From NCBI GenBank assembly GCA_032433765.1, contig JAVIAB010000092.1, positions 100,862,064 through 100,926,063 on the forward strand: DNA of 64,000 nt. Reading direction: 5' to 3'. The translations under genes were made by a program, and so were the position numbers. This document shows positions 1 to 10,599 of the stretch, in pieces (the first letter of the stretch is position 1; each line of letters opens with the position of its first letter). The stretch comes from Megaustenia siamemsis. Taxonomy: Eukaryota > Mollusca > Gastropoda > Stylommatophora > Ariophantidae. The notes below the pieces were generated by a model. The model made no database searches. It was given only the letters and a program-made list of their open reading frames with translations, and had not been told where the DNA came from.

Positions 1-257
1 AAAAGTAAAGAGCTCCGTCACGCCAAGTGACGTAGCGGGAATATGGTGTAAGTGACCATAATTTTTATAGACCTTTGGCACATGATTTTTGGGGTAATGT
101 GGTCGGTATTACGCCCTTGCCGCTTTACTTTCCCAGAAAAAAAAAACTCCGGTACCCATTTAAGGCTGGATGAAAACGCAAGCCATCTATCAGAATCGAA
201 CCCGACCTCGTGTCCTTTGTAGTCCAGTTCACTAACCACTGAACTATCGCCGCTCCC
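1..257 (-). mobile_element. tRNA-derived SINE, copy 1
   Basis: A copy of the window's main SINE family, about 260 bp, head at the right end. Read on the minus strand it starts GGGAGCGGCGATAGTTCAGT, with a Pol III A box (TAGTTCAGTGG) and a B box (GGTTCGATTCT), then a body holding CGGTACCCATT in the plus-strand sense. The tail at the left is AAAAGTAAAG on the plus strand, so T-rich in the sense orientation. The left end lies at the window edge, so a target duplication cannot be judged. Confidence 0.85.
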
Positions 258-280
258 TCTCTCCTTCCCCTTTTTGAAAA

Positions 281-282
<2 letters not shown>

Positions 283-313
<31 letters not shown>
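283..313. repeat. (CT)n microsatellite
   Basis: About 15 CT dinucleotides directly beyond the head of the SINE at the window start. Confidence 0.9.
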
Positions 314-885
314 GCCAAACTTTCAAACTTTTACATTTTTGGTTCTCTGGCGCTGTCTTCCTCTTTCTCTCATTCCATCTTTTCTTTTTCTGGTCACCCG
401 ATGTTACAATATTTAGATATCAACAAACGGGACAATTCTTAAACTCGTTATCATAGTTGCCCCCAAGTGTACGATTAGTACAATCAAATATATAATATTG
501 TTATTCTATTCTATGTAACAATGTCTTCACTTAGCTCCGATTAACTTCTCCCTACACTACACATACTTCACACTTCATTACATCGTTTCCAAAGCAACAA
601 GTTTTTCTATTTATTCACTTTTCAGAAACCGTCTAATCTAAACTAACACAACTTCTCTTTCACTTTCTACCCCGCATGTTAGCCTTAAATGTAGTACTCA
701 ATAACTTGAAGTGACAATGACTACACAGCAAAAAGACGCAAAACTTTGCGTAGCCAACTTTTCAGATACATTTCCTGTTTGAATTCAACAGTCGTTTAAA
801 TTTCTTTCGTTTCTCCAGCAGAATTTCAAGGTTTTTTTTCCCATTTATTTTCTTAACGGTCCATATTTTTTTTTAAAGCAATGAA
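314..885. other. No recognised feature
   Basis: AT-rich sequence without a convincing reading frame, structural RNA or repeat that I can recognise. Confidence 0.5.
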
Positions 886-889
886 ATTG

Positions 890-911
890 TGTGTGTGTGT
901 GTGTGTGTGTG

Positions 912-943
<32 letters not shown>
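890..943. repeat. (GT)n microsatellite
   Basis: Two GT runs interrupted by TTTT. Confidence 0.9.
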
Positions 944-944
<1 letters not shown>

Positions 945-1326
945 CGTGTTTGCATATATGTGTGCTTAATCCTGGTGTGAGGTTTAGTTGTCTGTAGAGG
1001 TTTGGGTTCTCAAACCTCTTATATGCCGTGTACGCTTGGTGATAATGGCGTGTGTATCAGCTCCATCATTAGTATATTGGTGTTTAACCTGTTGATTCAA
1101 AGAAAAGTTCTCAATTGCAGCGAGATCTACACTTAACGTTCTTTCCATTTCAGAACATTTCTTTATTAGCTTTAAGAAAGGAATGAAGCATCTAGAGTTA
1201 GGGAAATTATGTGAACAATGACTATTATCTAAATATAGATGCATACATGCATGAATATGTTTATGTGAGGATTTATGAGTGAATCCAAGATCAGAAGAAA
1301 AAATAACACTCCAAGAGAAGAAATCA
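944..1326. other. No recognised feature
   Basis: A 115-codon minus-strand frame covers this stretch, but it has no recognisable domain and no support beyond being open; I do not call it a gene. Confidence 0.45.
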
Positions 1327-1327
1327 G

Positions 1328-2154
1328 TCACTCGCTCACCTTTAATCTTTAATCACAAATGACCTTTAATCTTTAATCACTCACTCACCTTTAATCTTTA
1401 ATCACTCACTCACCTTTAATCTTTAATCACTCACTCACCTTTAATCTTTAATCACTCAATCACCTTTAATCTTTAATCACTCACTCACCTTTAATCTTTA
1501 ATCGCTCACTCACCTTTAATCTTTAATCACTCACTCACCTTTAATCTTTAATCACTCACTCACCTTTAATCTTTAATCACTCACTCACCTTTAATCTTTA
1601 ATCACTCACTCACCTTTAATCTCTAATCACTCACTCACCTTTAATCTTAATCACTCAATCACCTTTAATCTTGAATCACTCACTCACCTTTAATCTTTAA
1701 TCGCTCACTCACCTTTAATCTTTAATCACTCACTCACCTTTAATCTTTAATCAATCAATCACCTTTAATCTTTAATCACTCACTCACCTTTAATCTTTAA
1801 TCACTCACTCACCTTTAATCTTTAATCACTCACTCACCTTTAATCTTTAATCACTCACTCACCTTTAATCTTTAATCACTCACTCACCTTTAATCTTTAA
1901 TCACTCACTCACCTTTAATCTTTAATCACTCACTCACATTTAATCTTTAATCACTCACTCACCTTTAATCTTTAATCACTCACTCACCCTAACTCTTTAA
2001 TCACTCACTCACCTTTAATCTTTAATCACTCACTCACCTTTAATCTTTAATCACTCACTCACCTTAACTCTTTAATCACTCACTCACCTTTAATCTTTAA
2101 TCACTCACTCACCTTAACTCTTTAATCACTCACTCACCTTTAATCTCTAATGGT
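1328..2154. repeat. 25-bp minisatellite
   Basis: About 32 copies of a 25-bp unit whose plus strand reads TCACTCACTCACC followed by TTTAATCTTTAA. Units vary by single substitutions (CTCACCC, TTAACTC, CAATCAATC). The array is broken at its right end by a SINE, and the last partial unit served as the insertion target. Confidence 0.95.
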
Positions 2155-2417
2155 TAAAAAAAAAAGTAAAGAGCCCCTGTCAGGCCAAGCGGCGTATGAG
2201 AAATATGGTGTTAGTGACCGTAATTTTTACAAACCTTCGGCACATGATTTTTGGGGTAATGTGATCGGTATTACGCCCGTGCCGCTTTATTTTTCCCGAA
2301 AAAAAACTCCGGTACCCATTTAAGGCTGGGTGAACCCGGAAGCTGTAGGTTTGGATCAAACCCCACCTCTTGTTCTTTGTAGACCAGTTCACTAACCACT
2401 GAGCTATCGCGGCTCCC
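2155..2417 (-). mobile_element. tRNA-derived SINE, copy 2, with target duplication
   Basis: A full-length copy with the head at the right end (GCTATCGCGGCTCCC on the plus strand) and an A-run followed by AGTAAAG at the left. It is flanked by AATCTCTAATGGT (2142-2154) and AATCTTTAATGGT (2418-2430): a 13-bp target duplication with one later mismatch. The duplicated target is the end of the 25-bp minisatellite, so the SINE post-dates that array. Confidence 0.9.
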
Positions 2418-2569
2418 AATCTTTAATGGTAGTAGTTACCAAAAGTCTGCACCGGTAGGAACCGGAACAAACTTGTCATCCTCTTTTTCTTCTGTTTTCA
2501 CCCGTCGGTTACTTCTTGTCGTCGGTTGAACATAAAATGATTCTAAGTTGGCTCAACTGTGCCAGGGTT

Positions 2570-2695
2570 TGTGGTAAGTTGAAGTATCCACGCTTTTCGA
2601 CCCAACATATCCGACTCCGGCACATTTTCAGTACGAGTTTCCCCTTTCGATCCCTACTCACCTAACCCGATTAGACAGTTTGTTTTCAAAGCTAC
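2570..2695 (-). repeat. CAAG-tailed repeat, decayed inverted copy
   Basis: The minus strand matches the body of the CAAG-tailed family found at 2747-2906, 7537-7898 and 60670-60911: ACCCAACATATCCGACT here against AGTCGGATGTGTTGGG there. The similarity continues through TTCGATCCCTACTC. It lies head-to-head with the forward copy that follows. Confidence 0.6.
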
Positions 2696-2746
2696 CAATG
2701 GAAGGTGTCGTAGTATTTTTATCAGTTTTAGTTCACTGATCGTGAC

Positions 2747-2906
2747 CATGCTGAAGTCGGATGTGTTGGGCCGAACGGCGCAAATATCACAATTATTCTG
2801 TAAACCACAACACAACGCAGACACGCCTACTTAACGTCCTTTTAAGGGCGGATGATGACGAGGTACACTCCTTAAGTCATCGGGCGAACGCAAGCAAGCA
2901 AGCAAG
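2747..2906 (+). mobile_element. CAAG-tailed retroposon, truncated copy, with target duplication
   Basis: A 160-bp piece of an interspersed family ending in tandem CAAG (GCAAGCAAGCAAGCAAG). It is flanked by a perfect 13-bp duplication, CACTGATCGTGAC, at 2734-2746 and 2907-2919. The variable 5' truncation, constant 3' end and short tandem-repeat tail fit a non-LTR retroposon 3' end (RTE-like tails are of this type, which is family knowledge). I do not recognise a named family. Confidence 0.75.
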
Positions 2907-2919
2907 CACTGATCGTGAC

Positions 2920-3945
2920 GTATGCATATAAACCGCTTTCAGTCTATGCATGATTCAAATTTTCATCCCGCAGTCCATGATTTAAGTAGATGATCGTTAG
3001 AACAAGATCATATTCGTTGTCTATTTGTTCTCTTATTTTTACAATCACAAAATAAGTTAATTTATTTGATAGAATGTTACATTAATTTATACACGTTATT
3101 CTCGCAGTATACATTAATTAAATAGTGTGACGTTAATAACAGTGGTCATGTTTTCAAAAATTATTCATGAAAATACAATCTGAATTATGCGTCTGTTGAC
3201 AGTGTGATGACGTCAACTCAAGGGCCAAAAAGATGACCGGACTTGACGAACATATTTGAACTATACCCATAGGTAGATTTACTCATCCCCCCAAAAATGG
3301 GACAACTATTGAAAAGTTGTAATTGTTCTTGGCACGGAGTGCAGTTTGGTGTATTGGACATAGGGACAGTGAAATGAAACAGTTAATAGCCTACAATAGG
3401 AAGAGGCGATGATGAGTGCGCTTTTGTGAAGCGAAATGTCGGGATGGGATTTCAATTCAATAATGAGGGGCAGAATCATGGCAGTCCTTATACTGCAACA
3501 ACCTTTAGTACTAGAATGGAGATTAAAATAGTTACTTGCACCATCAAATGAATTATAAAGACACCATTAATGTTAATGAAAATAACATGATCAAAATGAA
3601 GACATAAGAACAATTATTGGATGCAACTACAGACAACAACTAGGATATTTTAACTTTGCGAACAAGACAAGACTAAACAAAAGACGCAACGTTTAGACCG
3701 ACAGAGTTTTCATCCGAGACGCAAACAAAACAGAATACAAACCTTTAAAAAAAAACAATCACAAGAAATATCAACGGTGACCAGAACGTGTAAGGCTATC
3801 ACATAAAATGAAACTTACTATGGCAACAAAAGACAAAACAAGAGCAGTTCTAAAACAGTGTATAAAAGACTCGTGGAGCTTGCCAATAAAATGTAAAGAC
3901 ATTTACATGAAGTATAATTATGCTATACAGGAATGAAAAGAGTTA
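2920..3945. other. No recognised feature
   Basis: About 1 kb of AT-rich sequence with no open frame, tandem array or known repeat that I can identify. Confidence 0.4.
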
Positions 3946-3949
3946 AACC

Positions 3950-4376
3950 CGCTCGTCTACGCCAGGAAAAAAAGTTCTGGAAGATATGCTGAGAAATACA
4001 TCAGTGTCTTTGATTTCAAGTGTTGCAGACGAACACTCAGAGTATTATAGGAGGAAAAAAAGAATAAACTTCTCAATGTTGAAAGAACTTAAAGTTTCAG
4101 AAAATTTATTGATAAAGAACATAAACGCTAGGAAAATGATTTTAAAAAATATACAAGCAAGGAAAATTTATAAACAAAATAAAATCAAGGGGGAACGTAT
4201 TTTGGGATATGTAAAAATATATAATTATATAAAGAAGAAAATTATAGAGGAAAACAGCTCCAGTTAATGAGAGAGAGAGAGGAAGACCTAGAAGAAGATA
4301 GGTGCAGAATATCATGAACAAGTAGGAAGACATAGAAGAACATAGGTGAAGGATAGCAAAGACTAACGAATCAATT
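3950..4376 (+). pseudogene. LINE reverse transcriptase C-terminal remnant
   Basis: In alternating frames the plus strand shows pieces typical of the region after the RT domain of RTE/Jockey-type LINEs: FDFKCCRRTLRVL, then INFSMLKELKVSENLL and NINARKM, then GRPRRR-like text just after 4290. A 93-codon frame at 3986-4267 covers part of it, but the frame shifts several times, so this is a relic. It continues into the 44-bp minisatellite, and the matching extreme C-terminus is found after that array. Confidence 0.6.
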
Positions 4377-4455
4377 CAGAGGAAGAGGTATGTTTACAGC
4401 ACTCGGAAAAAATGACAAATGCTGTAAACATACTTCTTCCTCTGAAATGGTTCGC
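4366..4455 (+). other. Long hairpin (inverted repeat, about 36-bp arms)
   Basis: CAGAGGAAGAGGTATGTTTA continuing into CAGCA pairs with TGCTGTAAACATACTTCTTC continuing into CTCTG across an 18-nt loop. With the outer bases the stem is about 36 bp with three or four mismatches. Length and loop are in the range of a microRNA precursor, but it sits in decayed LINE sequence and a snap-back duplication is equally likely. Confidence 0.7.
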
Positions 4456-4504
4456 TGATTATCGCCTCTGAAGTTTCCCTCTATAACAATATTCATCTAT
4501 TATT

Positions 4505-5745
4505 ATTTGTCTCCAAATCAGAGACTAGTAGGAAGATCTAGAAGAAGATAGGTGCAGGATATCAGGGACAAATAGGAAGATCTAGAAGAAGATAGGTGCA
4601 GGATATCAGGGACAAATAGGAAGATCTAGAAGAAGATAGGTGCAGGATATCACAGACAAATAGGAAGACCTAGAAGAAGATAGATGCAGGATATCAAGGA
4701 CAAATAGGAAGACGTAGAAGAAGATAGGTGCAGGATATCAGGGACAATAGGAAGATCTAGAAGAAGATAGGTGCAGGATATCAGGGACAAATAGGAAGAC
4801 CTAGAAGAAGATAGATGCAGGATATCAAGGACAAATAGGAAGACGTAGAAGAAGATAGGTGCAGGATATCAGGGACAAATAGGAAGATCTAGAAGAAGAT
4901 AGGTGCAGGATATCAGGGACAAATAGGAAGACGTAGAAGAAGATAGGTGCAGGATATCAGGGACAAATAGGAAGACCTAGAAGAAGATATGTGCAGGATA
5001 TCAGGGACAAATAGGAAGACGTAGAAGAAGATAGATGCAGTATATCAGAGACAAATAGAAAGAACTAGAAGAAGATAGGTACAGGATATCAAAGACAAAT
5101 AGGAAGACCTAGAAGAAGATAGGTGCAGGATATCAGGGACAAATAGGAAGACCTAGAAGAAGATAGGTGCAGGATATACGGACAAATAGGAAGACCTAGA
5201 AGAAGATAGGTGCAGGATATCAGGGACAAATAGGAAGACCTAGAAGAAGATAGGTGCAGGATATCAGGGACAAATAGGAAGACCTAGAAGAAGATAGGTG
5301 CAGGATATCAGGGACAAATAGGAAGACCTAGAAGAAGATAGGTACAGGATATCAGGGACAAATAGGAAAACCTAGAAGAAGATAGGTGCAGGATATCAGG
5401 GACAAATAGGAAGACCTAGAAAAAGATAGGTGCAGGATATCAGGGACAAATAGGAAGATCTAGAAGAAGATAGGTGCAGGATATCAGGGACAAATAGGAA
5501 AACCTAGAAGATAGGTGCAGGATATACGGACAAATAGGAAGACCTAGAAGAAGATAGGTGCAGGATATCAGGGACAAATAGGAAGACCTAGAAAAGGATA
5601 TGTGCAGGATATCAGAGACAAATAGGAAGACATAGAAAAGGATATGTGCAGGATATCAGGGACAAATAGGAAGACCTAGAAAAGGATATGTGCATGATAT
5701 CAGGGACAAATAGGAAGACCTAGAAAAGGATATGTGCATGATATC
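4505..5745. repeat. 44-bp minisatellite derived from a LINE C-terminus
   Basis: About 28 copies of a 44-bp unit containing ACAAATAGGAAGACCTAGAA and GATAGGTGCAGGATATCAGG. The unit translates in part as GRPRRR..QDI, the conserved arginine-rich motif near the end of many LINE polyproteins, and the array lies between matching upstream and downstream LINE relics. The period is not divisible by 3, so it cannot stay in frame. Several units carry small deletions (for example near 4744, 5174 and 5505). Confidence 0.95.
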
Positions 5746-5840
5746 AGGGACGAGTTGGGATTGCCTGGTGCGGAGGCTCGACATCTCGCGAAGGACAGAA
5801 AGAAAATTTCAGAATTGCTGTTGGATGTGTCCAGCGACTG
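5746..5840 (+). pseudogene. LINE extreme C-terminus (about 30 codons)
   Basis: Directly after the last 44-bp unit the frame reads DIRDELGLPGAEARHLAKDR, the usual ending of LINE polyproteins after the GRPRRRW motif. It matches the relic at 3950-4376 in kind and order, so the minisatellite grew inside this element. Confidence 0.6.
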
Positions 5841-5959
5841 TAGCAATAAATCCCAGTCTTATTTGGTATCCTGTATCCACCTTATGCTTAGTCTTCCACT
5901 CTCATGTTTCCCTGTTACCATGTCTACTCTAATGATGTTTTCTAGGTTCTAATGTCGAT

Positions 5960-5965
<6 letters not shown>

Positions 5966-6001
<36 letters not shown>
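5966..6001. repeat. (TA)n microsatellite
   Basis: Eighteen or so TA dinucleotides next to the (TCA)n tail of the neighbouring LINE relic. Confidence 0.95.
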
Positions 6002-6003
<2 letters not shown>

Positions 6004-7200
6004 TTATCGTCGTCGTCATCATCATCATCAGATCGTATGTCCTCTACAGAATATTGCAACCATCATAGCCCGTTTGAAAGAATTTCAGTCTCTAGCCAGA
6101 TCTACTTCTTCTGTTGCACTTTTCTAGGTTTCTTTGATGGCCTGGAACCACCTTATTCTTGATCTATCTCTCTTCTCGCCCGGGAACCGTGTTCTTCCAC
6201 TACTGTTCTTTTCAGCCAACTGTGTATTTTGACGTGGCCTTAGAATTTTAATTTCCCCTGTAACATTTAATTTCCCCTGTAACATTTAATTTCCCCTGTA
6301 ACATTTAATTTCTCCCGTAACATTGTAATTTCCTCTGTAACATATTATTTGCAAGGAAGTTATTTTCAATGTTCACGCTTTTTAAAATGTCTTCATTGCT
6401 TACTTTCATTATCAAAGCTACCATCTGATTTTTCTGTAACATTTCGTTTCGAATTAATCAATTTTCTTCTTTGTTCTTTGTGAAATTGTCAATGAGTCAC
6501 AACAACCAAATGTTGTTGCAACGGGAAGATGCATACCCTCTGTCATTTCAATATTACTGTCTTACTGGTATTGTATCACATGTTATTCATAACATTTAAT
6601 TCTTATGTTGCGAAACCTAATCTTATTTTGATCAGCCTCTGTCAGTCTCCATTGTTAGTTACTATAGATCTCAGATATTCATAGTTTGTTACAATTTCAA
6701 GTTCTTCATTGTTGATGATGATTGTTTTGCTAATGGGCATTATCTTTTTCTTCTGCATATTTAGAATGAGGTTTTGCTCTTTGTGTTTTTTTTAATGTAT
6801 TCAGCTGCTTCTTTAAATCCTTGTTCATTGTTTGAGATAAAAACTGTGTGTCATCGGCGTATCTGAGTTCTGGAATTATGTTGCCATTTATTGTGATTGG
6901 ATCACACTTCATAAAACTCTCATCGTTTCTCATGACGTTCTCAGCATAGATGATGTACAGGTAATGTGAGAGGATGAACCCTTGCCTCACCCCCTTTGTA
7001 TACTTAGAACCAGTTTGATGTTCCCATCGCTATCCCTGAGAGCTGCTTTCCTGTTTGTGATACAGCGATCCCATAAGTTGTATCAGGTCTGTTGGAAATC
7101 CCATGTCTTTCATGATGTTCAACTATTTCTTATGTTGGACGTAGTCAAAGGCTTTGTTGTAATCTATGAAGCAGTGAAGCATATGATATGATCTATATAC
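6002..7200 (-). mobile_element. LINE relic with reverse transcriptase palm
   Basis: On the minus strand the order is RT motif B (VRQGFILSHYLY, near 6960-6990), motif C (LRYADDTQFLS, near 6840-6870), then a long decayed connection region, and a C-terminal RSRIRWFQAIKET-like piece near 6130-6180. The left end carries a (TCA)n tail next to a TA tract. Only an 86-codon stretch (6730-6990) is open; frameshifts lie on both sides. The catalytic aspartates of YADD are kept, but the element is dead. RTE/Jockey-like by motif style; exact clade not determined. Confidence 0.75.
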
Positions 7201-7263
7201 ATAGATACACGTGCAGGGTGCGTTAATTGGAAATGCTGTTTGTTTTCTACAGAGTATATATTG

Positions 7264-7529
7264 CACACATATAAATAATTACATTGTCGCCGTGCAACAT
7301 GTCTCCCTTCTAGTCCGGTGCAATTACGACAGCGTTTGATAAGTGCGCATATACCGCGGGAAAGTAAATATTTCGGACTGGTGCACAGACACTCATACAG
7401 CGCCGTTTTAGTGCACATCTTGCGCATTTTTCGGAACGTCAGCTCGTCATGAATGATGTGACGTGCTGATTCACCATTAATGTCTGATAGTGAAGCCACC
7501 TCCTTGAATGTGACGCGCCGGTGAATCAA
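7264..7529 (-). pseudogene. Possible mariner-type transposase scrap
   Basis: The minus strand encodes RRVTFKEVASLSDINGESAR and then HIIHDELTFRKM, which resembles the second helix-turn-helix of mariner/SETMAR-type transposases. It is followed by ALIKRCRNCTGLEGRHVARR, which resembles the C-terminal end of such proteins. The DDE/D catalytic region between them is missing, so this would be an internally deleted copy. I see no terminal inverted repeats. The match is from memory of the family. Confidence 0.35.
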
Positions 7530-7536
7530 ACTACTC

Positions 7537-7898
7537 GGAGGCGAAGGCGCGCCTCATAGCACCAGAGCTGGAAGTTGTCAGCGACCCACAGCTGATGGCT
7601 TGCGTCAGGATCGGTGAACCAGAACCATCCAGACCTGCTCCACATCTCGGTGGTGCCTCTAGTAACAGACTAACCTGTCTAGTCTGGCCAAGCGAATAGG
7701 GACCGAAGAGGGAAGACAAGCTGGTATTCAAAGATGTCATGCTGAAGTCGGATGTGTTGGGCCGAAAGGCGCAAATATCACAGTTATACTGCAAACCACA
7801 ACACAACGTAAACACGCCCACTTAACGTCCTTTCATGGGCGGATGAAGAAGAGCTGAACTTCTTTAGTCATCGGGCGAACGCAAGCAAGCAAGCAAGC
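7537..7898 (+). mobile_element. CAAG-tailed retroposon, longest copy, with target duplication
   Basis: A 362-bp copy ending GCAAGCAAGCAAGCAAGC, flanked by AAACTACTC at 7528-7536 and 7899-7907. It shares AGTCGGATGTGTTGGGCCGA and CCACAACACAACG with the copies at 2747 and 60670. A 96-codon minus-strand frame crosses it, but the same frame is not kept in all copies, so I treat the element as non-coding 3' sequence. Confidence 0.75.
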
Positions 7899-8108
7899 AA
7901 ACTACTCATGTCTGCATTGTTGTCTATCTTGACCTCCACCCCACCCTCCAAACCCTTTCCCCGATTGAGAAGAATCCCCGACAATAATGATTCTGTAACT
8001 TCTCAGTCCATTCTTCACTTGTATATACCATATACTGGTAGCTCAAGGTCACCACCCTTAACTTCCAGACACCCAATGATATCGATTGTACGCCCGATTT
8101 TTTAGACA

Positions 8109-8371
8109 AAAAAAAAAGAAAAGTAAAATACCCCCGCCACTCCAAGTGCCGTATAGGGAATACGGTGTTAGTGACCATAAATTTTACAGACCTTCGGCAC
8201 ATGATTTTTGGGGTAATGTGGTCGGTATTACGCCCGTGCCGCTTTACTTTCCCAGAAAAAAATCCGGTATCCATTAAAGGCTGGGTGAACCGGACGCCGT
8301 CGGTTGGGATCGAACCCTACCACTTGTCCTTTGTAGTCCAGTTCACTAACCACTGAGCTATCGCGGTTCCC
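8109..8371 (-). mobile_element. tRNA-derived SINE, copy 3, with target duplication
   Basis: A full-length copy, head at the right. It is flanked by CGATTTTTTAGACA (8095-8108) and CGATTTTTAAGACA (8371-8384), a 14-bp duplication with one mismatch. Body and A/B boxes are as in the other copies. Confidence 0.9.
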
Positions 8372-8436
8372 GATTTTTAAGACAACTTATCCAATTTCCC
8401 ACTAAACAATCTTTATGTGCGTGCATGCGTGCTCGT

Positions 8437-8484
8437 ATCGTTTGTGTGTGTGTGTGCGTGCGCGCGCGCGCGTGTGTGTGTGTG
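8437..8484. repeat. (GT/GC)n microsatellite
   Basis: A mixed TG and CG dinucleotide run directly beside the MITE-like element that follows. Confidence 0.9.
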
Positions 8485-8487
8485 ATT

Positions 8488-8654
8488 GCCACCTATATTG
8501 AAAGCCGAAGGGCTTCAAAGCCTGTGACGTCTTCAGCTATGTGAGCGACAGACAGTTGACATCATTTTACCCGCAACCGTCTCTGTTCGCATTGCTGAAA
8601 ACGTCACAACCTTTGGGTGATCCGTTCAGCAGGCGGGGTTTAAATATAGGTGGC
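8488..8654. mobile_element. Foldback MITE-like element
   Basis: A 167-bp stretch bounded by GCCACCTATATT and its exact reverse complement AATATAGGTGGC. The similarity extends inward (GACGTCTTCAGC pairs with GCTGAAAACGTC). No coding capacity. A target duplication is not obvious. It shares the internal motif CTGAAAACGTCACA with the inverted-repeat element at 29114-29250. Confidence 0.55.
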
Positions 8655-8975
8655 GTTGTTTATAATTATAGGCTGATACTAGGAGGCAAACCAAACCCAA
8701 GAAAATGGTTCTCTGTTAAAAATGGCTTCGGCTTTAGTTTCTTGGTACTTTAATGGATCAGTGTACACAGTAACAGGATGATGGCACTTAGGAGTCGTGA
8801 CCCAGATGGGCCAGCCCACTTTCCAAATGTTCCACATGTTACGAAGAAAGAGAGTCGAAACACTTTCTTTTCGGCTGAATCCTTTTGGTAATGAGATTGA
8901 ATCCTTTGTTCTCCACATTTTAGTATTTAGCTTGTCATTTTTTTTTATGACTTGTTATCATAAGGAACAGATAAC

Positions 8976-10340
8976 CTGGACCAGATAATATAAGTAAAGA
9001 AGAGATTGAAGCCATGGGTGATTTTGGAATAGAAATAATAACAAAAATATTGAATGATATCTACAACAGTGGATATATACCAGACTACATGCTCAAATCA
9101 ATATTCATAGCCCTACCAAAGAAATCGGGTGCGATTGAATGCGATGATCATCGCACAATAAGCCTTATGAGTCATATGACTAAGATATTACTAAGAATCA
9201 TCATGCGAAGAGTGCGAAACAAAATCAGTCCAGAAATTAGCGATGAACAGTGCGGTTTTGTTAGAGATAAAGGAACAAGCAATGCCATTTATATCATAAG
9301 ATCTTTAGTAGAAAAAGCCATAGAGGTGAAAACAGATCTATACCTATGTTTCATAGATTACACCAGGCATCTGACAATGTAAAGCACCAAGAAATAATCA
9401 AAATTTTAGAAAGCATAAATGTAGACAGCAAAGATCTAAGAATAATAAAGAACATGTACTGGCAACAAACAGCGGCCATAAGAACTGGAAACCGATTGGG
9501 TATGTTTCAACAAATAAAACAGGGTGTTAGACAAGGTTGTGTGCTGTCACCGGATTTGTTTAATATTTATAGTGAGATTATTTTAAGATCCATAAGGGGC
9601 ATGCATGGAATAACAATTGGAGGTCATAATATAAATAATATAAGGTATGCTGATGATACAGTCCTAATCCCTATGAGTGAAAATGAGTTACAAGAAATGT
9701 TGGACATTACAGTGAAAGTATTACAACAATATTAAAACAGGTAAATGTATTTAAATATTTGCGAACTTTGTTAACCTCAGACGGAAGATGTACAAAAGAG
9801 GTGAGATTCCGAAATGTCTCAGGCAAAGGCAGCTTTCCAAAAAAATGAGGAAGATATGGTATCCCATGCAATCCATTTTTGACATAGAAACAAGAAAGAG
9901 AGTTCTTAAATGTTATGTAGAGCCAGTCTTAACATATGGATGTGAATCATGGACAATAGGACAATAGACAAGAAAATCACTGGAGTCTGTAGAAATGTGG
10001 TTTTACAGAAGAATATTGAGAGTACTATGGGCAGCTAAGAAGAGTAATGAAGATTTTCTGAGAGAGGTCAAAATCAAAAAGAGAGCTAATTTCCAATATT
10101 AGGAAGAAACAATCATCATTTTTTTGGCCATGCAATGTGAAGAGGACAACTGGAATATATTGTAACAACTGGAAAAATTGAGGGACGAAGAGACAGAGGG
10201 AAGCAAAGAGAAAATATAACAGACAGCTTATGAGAATGGCTTGGCAAAAGGTCAACAACATAAATGATAAATAGCTGCCGAGATCGAAAGTTGTGGAGAG
10301 ACATGATCATCTACGCCAGCAGGCCCGGTACTTGATGATG
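8976..10340 (+). mobile_element. LINE with reverse transcriptase, frameshifted, 5'-truncated
   Basis: Begins at the RT fingers (GPDN..KEEIEAMGDFG) and runs through motif 2a (HRTISLMSH), motif A (CFIDYTR, followed by a frame change near 9350), motif B (VRQGCVLSPDLFN, near 9526) and motif C (IRYADDTVLI, near 9640). After the stop at 9733 the thumb (FKYLRTLLTSDG) and the C-terminal domain continue in other frames to a (TGATGA)n tail. YADD is intact, but two frameshifts, several stops and the missing endonuclease make it inactive. At least five 3'-end fragments of the same family lie elsewhere in the window. Confidence 0.85.
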
Positions 10341-10384
10341 ATGATGATCATAAGTAAAGCCTAAGAAAAATGTTATAAGATGAG

Positions 10385-10590
10385 ACACAGTTAGAGATAT
10401 CAAGAATAGAGTTTGGGGTAAACGCATGCAGTAGCACATTAGACAAGGACGCAGTAAATGGTTTCGACGTGTAACACGATCACCACAAAACAGCATTATC
10501 CCTCCATTTCTGGAGAGAGCATTAACTCTCAGAAACAATAGGATTAGGAGAAAGGCAGGCATCGAGACGATGAATTAATGAAGCAGTAAC
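10385..10590 (+). pseudogene. Possible LINE C-terminal remnant
   Basis: In one frame the text runs VRDIKNRVWGKRM, then SKWFRRVTRSPQN and RIRRKAGIE, which resembles the KWFGHV...GRPR end of LINE polyproteins. Weak and broken by a stop. Confidence 0.35.
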
Positions 10591-10599
10591 ACCAGAACG

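Noticed and set aside
4420..4444. Homology of the hairpin's 3' arm to the miR-30 family
   Set aside because: Only the short TGTAAACA stretch agrees; the rest differs and that family is, to my knowledge, chordate.
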